NCBI RefSeq assembly: GCF_000631985.1
Contig: NZ_JFYN01000034.1
Coordinates: forward strand, 186,001-250,000
Length of the DNA stretch: 64,000 nucleotides
Direction of reading: 5' to 3'
Origin: Pseudomonas sp. RIT288
GTDB taxonomy: Bacteria; Pseudomonadota; Gammaproteobacteria; Pseudomonadales; Pseudomonadaceae
The translations under genes were made by a program, and so were the position numbers. Position 1 is the stretch's first letter. Each line of letters begins with the position of its first letter. Positions 25,789 to 33,602 of this stretch are shown in pieces. The notes beneath the pieces are model-generated. The model made no database searches. It was not told the DNA's origin and saw only the letters and a list, made by a program, of their open reading frames with translations.

Positions 25789-27003
25789 TCAGAGCTGCCC
25801 GTCGCGATCGCGGAAGCCCAGCAGATACAACACGCCATCCAGTCCCAAGGTGGAAATCGCCTGCTTCGCCGACTGTTTGACCAGCGGCTTGGCGCGGAAC
25901 GCCACACCCAACCCGGCAATCGCCAGCATCGGCAGGTCATTCGCACCGTCGCCCACAGCGATGGTCTGCTCCAGACGCAAGCCTTCCTTGTGCGCCAGCT
26001 CCTTCAGCAGATCCGCTTTACGCTGCGCATCGACGATCGGCTCGATCGCCACGCCGGTGCACTTGCCATCGACCACTTCCAGTTCGTTGGCGAACACGTA
26101 ATCGATACCGAGTTTGGCCTGCAACTGCTTGGCGAAGTAGGTGAATCCGCCGGACAGGATCGCGGTCTTGTAGCCCAGGCGCTTGAGTTCGGCGAACAGG
26201 GTTTCCGCGCCTTCGGTCAGGCGCAGCGAGGCGCCGATCGAGTCCAGCACGCTGACATCCAGGCCCTTGAGCAGCGCCAGACGCTCTTTGAAGCTGGCGC
26301 GAAAATCCAGTTCGCCGGCCATTGCGCGCTCGGTGATGGCTGAGACTTGCTCGCCCACCCCGGCGGCCTTGGCCAGTTCATCGATGACTTCGGCTTCGAT
26401 CAGCGTCGAGTCCATGTCGAACACCGCCAGACGCCGGTTGCGACGGAACAGCGAATCTTCCTGGAAGGCGATGTCGACGTTCAGCGCTTGGGCGACACTG
26501 AGGAATTCGGCCCGAAGAGCCTGCGGATCAGCCGCTTCGCCACGCACCGAGAACTCGATGCAGCCCTTGCCCTTGTCCGCCGGAGTGTCCAGCGGCATGC
26601 GACCCGACAGACGGTCGATATGGTCGATGTTCAGGCCATATTTGGCGGTGATCGAGCTGACTGCCTGCAATTGACCTGCGGTCACTTTACGGGTCAACAG
26701 GGTGACGATGTGGCGTTTCTTGCCCTGATTGCCCACCCATTGCTGGTAATCCTCTTCGGACACCGGGGTGAAGCGCACCTGCTGCTCAAGCTCGTAGCCC
26801 TTGAACAGGATGTCCTTGAGCACGGCTTTGCCTTGCTCGGAGTCGGGAATCTCAACCAGGATGCCGAACGACAGGGTGTCGTGGATCACCGCCTGACCGA
26901 TGTCGAGAATGTTCACACCACCTTGTGCCAGAACGCCGGTAATGGCCGCAGTCAGACCCGGACGGTCGACTCCCGTGATGTTAATCAGGACGATTTCGCG
27001 CAA
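25789..27003 (-). CDS. serB: Phosphoserine phosphatase SerB
   Basis: SerB makes the last step of serine synthesis. The 404-residue product has two N-terminal ACT-like domains (about 1-165), then a HAD phosphatase domain with DMDSTLIEAEV (motif I, nucleophile Asp), LSGGFTYF (motif II) and GDGANDLPML (motif IV). The start is assigned to TTG at 27003 (then REIVLINITGVDRPG), because GGGGG lies six bases upstream and the family begins there. No ATG is available nearby. It is divergent from the AhpA-like gene. Confidence 0.94.
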   Translation of the reverse strand: MREIVLINITGVDRPGLTAAITGVLAQGGVNILDIGQAVIHDTLSFGILVEIPDSEQGKAVLKDILFKGYELEQQVRFTPVSEEDYQQWVGNQGKKRHIVTLLTRKVTAGQLQAVSSITAKYGLNIDHIDRLSGRMPLDTPADKGKGCIEFSVRGEAADPQALRAEFLSVAQALNVDIAFQEDSLFRRNRRLAVFDMDSTLIEAEVIDELAKAAGVGEQVSAITERAMAGELDFRASFKERLALLKGLDVSVLDSIGASLRLTEGAETLFAELKRLGYKTAILSGGFTYFAKQLQAKLGIDYVFANELEVVDGKCTGVAIEPIVDAQRKADLLKELAHKEGLRLEQTIAVGDGANDLPMLAIAGLGVAFRAKPLVKQSAKQAISTLGLDGVLYLLGFRDRDGQL

Positions 27004-27137
27004 CGCGCACCCCCGCAACTGGAAAAAAACCGCATTCTACCCACTTTCAGTGACCATCGGGCACCGCGAGCGCTTTGCCGGTCTAGGGCCTGTCGCTATA
27101 CTGCGCGTCAACTTCACGGACAAAAGAGCCGAGCTCA

Positions 27138-28652
27138 GTGAACCGGCCCACGCCAGTTAAAACCGATAACTTCTTCCTGCTGATCTTCCGTGCACTGCGT
27201 CATCGCCGTGTGCCGATTGCATTGCGCATTGCCAGCCATAACGTGATCCTGGTCGCTCTGGCCCTGGTGATCTATGCCGGGGTGATGGGCTTGCAGTTCA
27301 AGCAGGCCATGCACGAGCAGGCCGATGCGCTGGGCGAAAGCCTGACCACGCAGACCGCCACCTCCGCCACTGAACTGTTGGTGTCCAACGACATCCTCAG
27401 CCTCAACGTGCTGCTCAACAACCTGACCAAGAACAAGCTGGTGGCCCACGCGGCTATCTATAGCGTGGACAACCGCATCCTCGCCGAATCCGGTCAGCGT
27501 CCCAAGCACAGCCTGCTGGGCGAAGCCGAGGGCATGTACGAGAGCAAGATCACCTTCCAGGACGTGACCGCCGGGCAACTGCGCATCAGTCTGGACATGG
27601 ATCAGTTCCAGCAGCCGATGACCATCAGCCTGCAGAGCATGGGCATTCTCAGCGCGATTCTGTTGGCGCTGTCGCTGGCCCTGAGCCTGCGCATGGGTCG
27701 CTATCTGTCGACGCCGTTGCTGCAATTGCGCGTCTGGCTGCGCAATATCGACGAATACACCCCGGGCACCGACCGGCAGGACGAGATCGGCGACCTGGCG
27801 CGTCAACTGCACGCCAACTTCGCGCCGGAGCCTGCGCCTCAACCCGAGCCTGCGCCGGAACCCGAGTTCGAAGACGAAGATGAGCCAGAGTTCGAAGTGC
27901 GCAATCTGCGTGACCCGAGCTTTGACGAAACCCGCCCGATGGCTGCGCAAAAACCTGCGCCGCGCCACGTGGTCAGCACCGTTGAAGACGATGATGACGA
28001 CGAAGACCCGTTTGCCGATCTGCGCGACGAGTCGCTGACCGAAGCTGTTCCGGCGCCGCGCAAAGCGACACCAAGCGTGCCGCAACACAGCGCGGTGCTG
28101 GCAATCCAGTTGGGCTCGCAGGAACAACTGCGTCGCCTGCCGCGTGCCCGCCTGGAAGAGTTGCTGGAGCGCTATCGCGACTGCCTCGATCAGGCCGCGT
28201 CGCTGTATCAGGGTGAGATCGAAACCCTGAATGATGGCAGCACACTGATGCTGTTCCACACCGAAGACAGCGGTGACGACTACCTGACCAATGCGATCTG
28301 CTGCGGTGAATTGTTGCGGGCGCTGGGCCATCAGTTGCAGATCGAAGTCGCCGACAGCGGCATCACCCTGCAATTGCAGTTGGGCCTGACCCTGGGCGAC
28401 GAGCTGTTCGGCCTGAGCCAGATCGACCTGCTGCTGACCGATTCGGCCCAGGATGCACTGGCCCTGTCGCAGCACAGCCGCAACCTGCTGCTGGTCGAGC
28501 GCAAGATCGGCGACGATGCGCTGATTCGCCAGCGTGCACGGATCCGTCCGATCGCCAGCCCTGAGGGGGCTTGCTGTGTCGAGCGGTTGATGGAGCCTTA
28601 TCCGTCGATGCTCGAACGGCAACTGGCGCGGATGCATGAGCGCCGGGCGTAA
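27138..28652 (+). CDS. AhpA/YtjB/Smp-like membrane protein with cyclase-like C-terminus
   Basis: The 504-residue protein has an N-terminal membrane helix (about 33-52), a periplasmic segment of about 120 residues, a second helix (about 165-187) and a HAMP-like stretch beginning LSTPLLQLRVWLRNI. A Pro/Glu/Asp-rich linker (about 233-300, including EPEFEDEDEPEFE and VEDDDDDEDP) separates this from a C-terminal domain of about 175 residues. That domain resembles a degenerate class III nucleotide cyclase fold (VLAIQLGSQEQL, DGSTLMLFHTED). Smp-like proteins are found next to serB in many gammaproteobacteria. Function unknown; a signalling role is only an inference. A strong terminator follows. Confidence 0.75.
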   Translation: MNRPTPVKTDNFFLLIFRALRHRRVPIALRIASHNVILVALALVIYAGVMGLQFKQAMHEQADALGESLTTQTATSATELLVSNDILSLNVLLNNLTKNKLVAHAAIYSVDNRILAESGQRPKHSLLGEAEGMYESKITFQDVTAGQLRISLDMDQFQQPMTISLQSMGILSAILLALSLALSLRMGRYLSTPLLQLRVWLRNIDEYTPGTDRQDEIGDLARQLHANFAPEPAPQPEPAPEPEFEDEDEPEFEVRNLRDPSFDETRPMAAQKPAPRHVVSTVEDDDDDEDPFADLRDESLTEAVPAPRKATPSVPQHSAVLAIQLGSQEQLRRLPRARLEELLERYRDCLDQAASLYQGEIETLNDGSTLMLFHTEDSGDDYLTNAICCGELLRALGHQLQIEVADSGITLQLQLGLTLGDELFGLSQIDLLLTDSAQDALALSQHSRNLLLVERKIGDDALIRQRARIRPIASPEGACCVERLMEPYPSMLERQLARMHERRA

Positions 28653-28674
28653 TCCTTAGGCCTGAAACACAGGA

Positions 28675-28708
28675 GCCCGCAGACAAGCGATTGTCTGCGG
28701 GCTTTTTT
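28675..28708 (+). terminator. Rho-independent terminator after the AhpA-like gene
   Basis: A 12-bp perfect stem GCCCGCAGACAA/TTGTCTGCGGGC with a GCGA loop is followed by six T. It lies 22 bp past the stop codon at 28652. Confidence 0.92.
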
Positions 28709-28750
28709 GTGGCTGCCTGAAAGGATCCTTCGAACGCGGCATCGCATCGA

Positions 28751-28834
28751 GTAGGAGCTGCAGCACGCTGCGATCTTTTGATATTGATCCTGATACGGCC
28801 AGATCAAAAGATCGCAGCCTTCGGCAGCTCCTAC
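28751..28834. repeat. REP palindrome pair (GTAGGAGCTGC...GATC family)
   Basis: GTAGGAGCTGCAGCACGCTGCGATCTTTTGAT faces ATCAAAAGATCGCAGCCTTCGGCAGCTCCTAC in the convergent gap between the AhpA-like gene and the PqiC-like gene. The left arm carries several changes relative to the other copies. Confidence 0.83.
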
Positions 28835-28880
28835 AGGGTTCGCGTGTGTGGTCCCCCTTATCCGTTCGTCCAGACACAAC

Positions 28881-28903
28881 AAAGCCCGCACTCGGCGGGC
28901 TTT
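28881..28903. terminator. Hairpin terminator of the PqiC-like gene
   Basis: A 9-bp stem AAAGCCCGC/GCGGGCTTT with a 5-base loop lies 20 bp past the stop of the minus-strand gene ending at 28923. The T run is short on both strands, so it is a modest terminator. Confidence 0.6.
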
Positions 28904-28922
28904 GTTTCGACTCAAACCAGAC

Positions 28923-29636
28923 TCAGAAGCGGAACACTTCCATATCGGTGCGAATCGGCGAGGCCATCGGAATCTTTGGCTGCTTTTCTGCATCCGCCGC
29001 CGGCGCTGCCGGTTTAGGCGCTGCTTTACGCGGTGCTTCGGCCACCGGAGGCTGGTTGGCCAATGGCTTGAGCGCCACCGACAACTGCTCGGCCAGACGC
29101 TGCAGCAGAATCCCCTGCGCCTGCACCTGCGAAGCCGTGGTGCCCGCATGCAGCTCTTGCAGATGAACGATACGGTTGTCGCGCACCTGACCACGACGGT
29201 CGATCAGACGCCATTGCGCGTCGAGGATCGCCGGTTGTTTCTCGCCGGAGTCCAGACGCGTGATGGTCAGCAATACCTGCACATCCGGAGTAAAGCCCAA
29301 GGTGGCCGGTGCCAGCACCACACGTTGACTGTCCAGACGACCGGCGACCTGACGCATCAGCAATTGATCGATATCCGACGAAAGGCTGCCAGCCCAGCGA
29401 CCATCGGTCGATGCCTGCAGGCTGCCGTCCGGCTGACGTTGCAGCAGGGTTTCACGTTGCAGGTAGTCGGCCACGACTACCGGGCCCAACAAAACCGCCA
29501 TGCCTGCGCTTTGCGCAGGCTGAACCGGACTTCCACTGTCCAGTTGATACAGCGACACCGGCTGGTGAACGCTGCAGCCCGCCAGGCCCAAAACGCCAGC
29601 GAGCAGGAAAATAAGGGGGCGCAGAGCAGTCATCAT
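28923..29636 (-). CDS. PqiC/YmbA-type outer-membrane lipoprotein
   Basis: The 237-residue precursor has a lipoprotein signal peptide ending LLAGVLGLAGC, with Cys21 as the lipidation site, and a domain typical of ABC-transport auxiliary lipoproteins (PqiC/DUF330). The C-terminal 45 residues are Ala/Pro/Lys-rich. In E. coli PqiC works with PqiA and PqiB in lipid transport between membranes. No pqiA or pqiB lies next to it here, so it is an orphan in this window or serves an MCE system elsewhere. The tail may be an extra periplasmic linker. Confidence 0.8.
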   Translation of the reverse strand: MMTALRPLIFLLAGVLGLAGCSVHQPVSLYQLDSGSPVQPAQSAGMAVLLGPVVVADYLQRETLLQRQPDGSLQASTDGRWAGSLSSDIDQLLMRQVAGRLDSQRVVLAPATLGFTPDVQVLLTITRLDSGEKQPAILDAQWRLIDRRGQVRDNRIVHLQELHAGTTASQVQAQGILLQRLAEQLSVALKPLANQPPVAEAPRKAAPKPAAPAADAEKQPKIPMASPIRTDMEVFRF

Positions 29637-29819
29637 CCCGTCCAGGTGGCCGCCACAAGGCTGACCACAGTGAAAATACTCAATAAATATGAAGAACGCT
29701 CGGCCACGCCGGCGCTTGGAAAGGCCATATCATCCGTGAATATGCGTTCCGACTCCAGCGCCAAAGCGTCGATCTACGCGTTAAATCGTAGATAGACGCC
29801 TCTAGATCGGCGTTTTCGC

Positions 29820-32084
29820 CTAATTGAGGTTTTCGACGAGCAGCGCATCGACCCGCTGGAAGCCACGTGGAAGCTTGTTACCACGCCGTCCACGCTCACC
29901 TTTGTAGTGTTCGAGGTCTTCAGCTTTCAGTTTATACGGACGTTTACCTGCTTGCAGGATCAACGTAGCCCCTGCGGGGATAACCGCAATGTCCGTGACA
30001 AACTCTTCACGGCTGGCGACACGGTCACCCGGCACACCGATGATCTTGTTGCCCTTGCCCTTCGCCAACTGCGGCAAATCGCTGATATTGAAGACCAGCA
30101 TCCGCCCCTCGCTTGTCACGGCGGCAAGCAAGTCATTCTCGCGATCAGTCACCGGACGCGGCGCGATCACCTTGGCGTTGTTCGGCAAGCTCAACAGGGC
30201 TTTACCGGCCTTGTTCTTGGCTTGCAGGTCTTCGCCTTTGACCACGAAACCGTAACCGGCGTCGGAGGCGATCACGTACAGCGCATCGTCTTCCGGCATC
30301 AGTACGCATTCGAACGTCGCGCCCGGTGGCGGGGTCAGACGCCCGGTCAACGGTTCACCCTGGCCGCGCGCCGACGGCAAGGTGTGGGCGGCGACCGAAT
30401 AGCTGCGGCCAGTGGAGTCAATCACCACGGCAGACTGGTTGGAACGTCCCGCCGCCGAGGTCTTGAAGCCGTCACCCGCCTTGTACGACAGACCGGTGGC
30501 ATCGATGTCATGGCCTTTGGCCGAACGGATCCAACCTTTTTCCGACAGCACGACGGTAACTTTCTCGTTCGGCAGCAGATCGTGTTCGGTCAACGCTTTC
30601 GCTTCTGCGCGCTCGACGATCGGCGAACGACGATCATCGCCGTAGGTTTCAGCGTCTTTCAGCAGCTCGGTGCGCACCAGCTTCTTCAGCTTGGCTTCGC
30701 TGCCCAGCAAGGCTTGCAACTTGGCTTGCTCCTTGAGCAGCTCGTCCTGCTCGTCGCGCAGCTTCATCTCTTCCAGACGCGCCAACTGCCGCAGACGGGT
30801 GTCAAGGATGTAGTCGGCCTGAATCTCGCTGAGGGCAAAACGCTCGATCAGCTTGGCTTTCGGGTGCTCCTCGGTGCGGATGATGTGGATCACTTCATCC
30901 AGGTTGAGGTAGGCGATCAACAAACCGTCCAACAGGTGCAGGCGACGCTCGACCTTGTCGAGGCGGAATTGCAGGCGGCGGCGCACGGTCAGCACGCGGA
31001 ATTCCAGCCATTCGACCAGCAAGGCGCGCAGGTTTTTCAGCTGCGGCTTGCCATCCAGACCGATAATGTTGACGTTGACCCGGTAGGTCGACTCCAGCTC
31101 GGTGCTGGCGAACAGGTGCTGCATCAGCGCTTCGTGATCGACGCGGCTGTTGACCGGAATGATCACGATACGGCACGGGTTTTCGTGGTCGGATTCGTCG
31201 CGCAGGTCAGCGATCTGCGGCGCTTTCGACGGTTTGGCCTGCATCAGCGCGGCGATCTGCTCCAGCACCTTGGCCCCGGAGACCTGGTGCGGCAGCGCAG
31301 TGACGATGATGTCGCCGTCCTCGACGTGGTACACGGCGCGCATGCGCACCGAGCCCTTGCCGGTTTCGTACATTTTCAGCAGGTCGGCGCGCGGGGTGAT
31401 GATTTCCGCTTCGGTCGGGTAATCCGGGCCTTGAATGTGCTCGCAGAGCTGTTCGACCGTGGCTTTAGGCTCATCGAGCAGGCGCACGCAGGCGGTGGCG
31501 ACTTCGCGCAGGTTGTGCGGCGGCACGTCGGTGGCCATACCGACAGCGATGCCGGTGGTGCCGTTGAGCAGGATGTTCGGCAAACGTGCCGGCAACACCA
31601 GTGGTTCCTGCAGGGTGCCGTCGAAATTCGGGCCCCAGTCAGCGGTGCCCTGGCCCAGCTCGCTGAGCAGCACTTCGGAATAGCGCGACAGGCGTGCTTC
31701 GGTGTAACGCATGGCGGCGAAGGATTTAGGATCGTCCGGCGCACCCCAGTTGCCCTGGCCGTCGACCAGTGTGTAGCGATAGCTGAACGGCTGGGCCATC
31801 AGCACCATCGCTTCGTAGCACGCCGAATCGCCGTGCGGGTGGAACTTGCCGAGCACGTCACCGACGGTACGCGCCGATTTCTTGTGCTTGGAATCGGCGT
31901 CCAGCCCCAGCTCGCTCATCGCATAAATGATACGCCGCTGCACCGGTTTCAGGCCGTCGCCGATATGCGGCAGGGCACGGTCCATGATCACGTACATGGA
32001 GTAGTTGAGGTAGGCATTTTCGGTGAAGTCAGCCAGCGATCGGCGTTCTACGCCGTCTAAGCTGTCTGCAAGGATGTCGCTCAT
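29820..32084 (-). CDS. parC: DNA topoisomerase IV subunit A
   Basis: ParC cuts and rejoins DNA to unlink daughter chromosomes. The 754-residue product, from the ATG at 32084 (MSDILADSLDGVERRSLADF), has the catalytic Tyr127 in AAMRYTEARL. The quinolone-determining region HPHGDSACYEA keeps the susceptible-type Ser87 and Glu91. A C-terminal beta-pinwheel follows. The longer reading to 32147 has no family support and overlaps the upstream gene. It is the last gene of the parE-phytase-like-protease-parC cluster. Confidence 0.97.
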   Translation of the reverse strand: MSDILADSLDGVERRSLADFTENAYLNYSMYVIMDRALPHIGDGLKPVQRRIIYAMSELGLDADSKHKKSARTVGDVLGKFHPHGDSACYEAMVLMAQPFSYRYTLVDGQGNWGAPDDPKSFAAMRYTEARLSRYSEVLLSELGQGTADWGPNFDGTLQEPLVLPARLPNILLNGTTGIAVGMATDVPPHNLREVATACVRLLDEPKATVEQLCEHIQGPDYPTEAEIITPRADLLKMYETGKGSVRMRAVYHVEDGDIIVTALPHQVSGAKVLEQIAALMQAKPSKAPQIADLRDESDHENPCRIVIIPVNSRVDHEALMQHLFASTELESTYRVNVNIIGLDGKPQLKNLRALLVEWLEFRVLTVRRRLQFRLDKVERRLHLLDGLLIAYLNLDEVIHIIRTEEHPKAKLIERFALSEIQADYILDTRLRQLARLEEMKLRDEQDELLKEQAKLQALLGSEAKLKKLVRTELLKDAETYGDDRRSPIVERAEAKALTEHDLLPNEKVTVVLSEKGWIRSAKGHDIDATGLSYKAGDGFKTSAAGRSNQSAVVIDSTGRSYSVAAHTLPSARGQGEPLTGRLTPPPGATFECVLMPEDDALYVIASDAGYGFVVKGEDLQAKNKAGKALLSLPNNAKVIAPRPVTDRENDLLAAVTSEGRMLVFNISDLPQLAKGKGNKIIGVPGDRVASREEFVTDIAVIPAGATLILQAGKRPYKLKAEDLEHYKGERGRRGNKLPRGFQRVDALLVENLN

Positions 32085-32091
32085 GCGGGCC

Positions 32092-32616
32092 TCATCGGTT
32101 CGTTGTCTGGCGCAGCAGCATGGTGCCGCCGCGCTGGGTAAATTCAAGTTTGTTCAGGGCGCTCATGCCGAGCAGCACCTGGTCACCATGCAGCCCCGGC
32201 GCCACCAGTGCGCGGACATCCCGCAGCACGATGTCACCCAGTTGCAGGCGTTCGATTTTGGTCCGGTAGCCCTGGCTCAGGCCGTTGGCCGTGCTCAGGG
32301 TCACACCGAAACCTTCTTCCAGCTTCAACCGTTTGGCCAGATCCGCCGGGATCGCCACATCGGTCGCGCCGGTGTCGAGCATGAACTCCACCGGCTCACC
32401 GTTGATCTGGCCACTGGCGACAAAATGCCCTTGAGCGTTGCCGGCCAGCTTCACTTCGATCACGCCGCCATGCTGCTCGGACGTGACCACCACGTTCGGA
32501 TTCTGCTGACGTTCTTCCCACTCGCCGAAAAACCGCGTGGCCAGAAACAGCCCCGCGCACCAGGCCAGAATCATCAATACCCGGCCGGCACGCTTGCCCG
32601 GCGGTTGCTGACTCAC
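32092..32616 (-). CDS. Retropepsin-like aspartic protease, membrane-anchored
   Basis: The 174-residue product has one N-terminal membrane helix (about 12-30, VLMILAWCAGLFLATRFF) and a single retropepsin-like domain. The active-site motif is LDTGATDVAIP (about 79-89), and a second hydrophobic-Gly motif, VLLGMSALNKL, lies near the end. Such clan AA proteases act as dimers, and this topology puts the domain in the periplasm. Its ATG overlaps the stop of the upstream gene (ATGA) and parC starts 7 bp after it, so it is tightly embedded in the parE-parC operon. Substrate unknown. Confidence 0.85.
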   Translation of the reverse strand: MSQQPPGKRAGRVLMILAWCAGLFLATRFFGEWEERQQNPNVVVTSEQHGGVIEVKLAGNAQGHFVASGQINGEPVEFMLDTGATDVAIPADLAKRLKLEEGFGVTLSTANGLSQGYRTKIERLQLGDIVLRDVRALVAPGLHGDQVLLGMSALNKLEFTQRGGTMLLRQTTNR

Positions 32617-33602
32617 GGTTTGGCGCTCCAGCCACCTTCAGGCGCGGCGAAGCGCCAGACGATCGGACGAACCTCACCGTCGGCCCGCGGGCCGAAATTA
32701 TTGTCGACGCCGACCCACGCACCATCAGCGTCAACGATCAATGCCTCCTCCAAACCGAAGTTCTGCGAGTAACGGCGGTTGGCCTGCAGCAGTTCCGCGG
32801 CGTACGACCAGCAACGCTCGACCTTGGCGGTCTGCGCATCGCGCCGACAAATCTGGAAGGCGTTGCGTTCAAGGGTAAACAATTTGCCGTTGAACAACGA
32901 AAGGTCGGAAAAATCGCGGTCGACCGCTTTGGCATGCGGGAACTGCGGCGGCTGCATCTCCTTGCCGCCCTCGCTGAGCAGCACGCAACGACCGTCGCAA
33001 TCCCACACCGTCTGCTGACGCTTGATCAGCAGCAAGCCACGGCTTTGCCGTTCGGCGGCCAGCCACATCTGATCGCCCGCCGGGTTGATCGCCAGACCTT
33101 CGAAGATCGCATTGAAATGCAGGAGCATGCCACTGGCCCGCGCTTCGCGAACCATCATCGGCGAAATCTTCAGCCAGTTGACCGGGCCGCTGACGGGCAC
33201 CTGCAAGACCGCCGCGTGGCCCTCGCTGACAATGTAGCGATTGCCGGCGCTGTCGCAGCTGATGCCTTCGAAATCCAAGTCGCCACCGCGCACGAACGAC
33301 GCCGCCCAATTGCGCGAACGCAATCCCCACGGCAAACCGGTCTCCGGCACCAGAGGCACGTCGATGTGCAAGGCTTCGGCCTGCCAGACCTGATCGGCGG
33401 TATTGAGCCGATAGATCTGGTCGTCATCGCGGTCCGACACCGTCCACAACTCGCTGCCACACATGGCCAGCCCCGACAGATTGCCGCCGCGCATGCCGTC
33501 GACCGGGTGTTCAGAGAGCACGCGCAATTCCTGCAACGGCTCCGCCGACACGCCTATCGCACTCAGCAGCAACGCACCCGCCAAGGCCCAGCCAAACCGC
33601 AT
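32613..33602 (-). CDS. Esterase-like phytase-family secreted protein
   Basis: The 329-residue precursor has a signal peptide (MRFGWALAGALLLSAIGVSA) and a beta-propeller-like domain of the esterase-like activity of phytase family (PF13449 type). Features include GNLSGLAMCGSELWTVSDRDD (shown in part), DLDFEGISCD and EALIVDADGAWVGVDNN. It is predicted periplasmic. Its ATG overlaps the parE stop by one base, and its stop overlaps the protease start by four bases. A physiological link to topoisomerase IV is not obvious, and the coupling may only set expression. Confidence 0.83.
   Translation of the reverse strand: MRFGWALAGALLLSAIGVSAEPLQELRVLSEHPVDGMRGGNLSGLAMCGSELWTVSDRDDDQIYRLNTADQVWQAEALHIDVPLVPETGLPWGLRSRNWAASFVRGGDLDFEGISCDSAGNRYIVSEGHAAVLQVPVSGPVNWLKISPMMVREARASGMLLHFNAIFEGLAINPAGDQMWLAAERQSRGLLLIKRQQTVWDCDGRCVLLSEGGKEMQPPQFPHAKAVDRDFSDLSLFNGKLFTLERNAFQICRRDAQTAKVERCWSYAAELLQANRRYSQNFGLEEALIVDADGAWVGVDNNFGPRADGEVRPIVWRFAAPEGGWSAKP

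Noticed and set aside
29907..32060. 717-codon plus-strand open frame
   Set aside because: It is antisense to parC, Arg/His/Gln-rich like other shadows, with no motif.
30000..32084. Quinolone-resistance changes in parC
   Set aside because: Ser87 and Glu91 are the susceptible-type residues.
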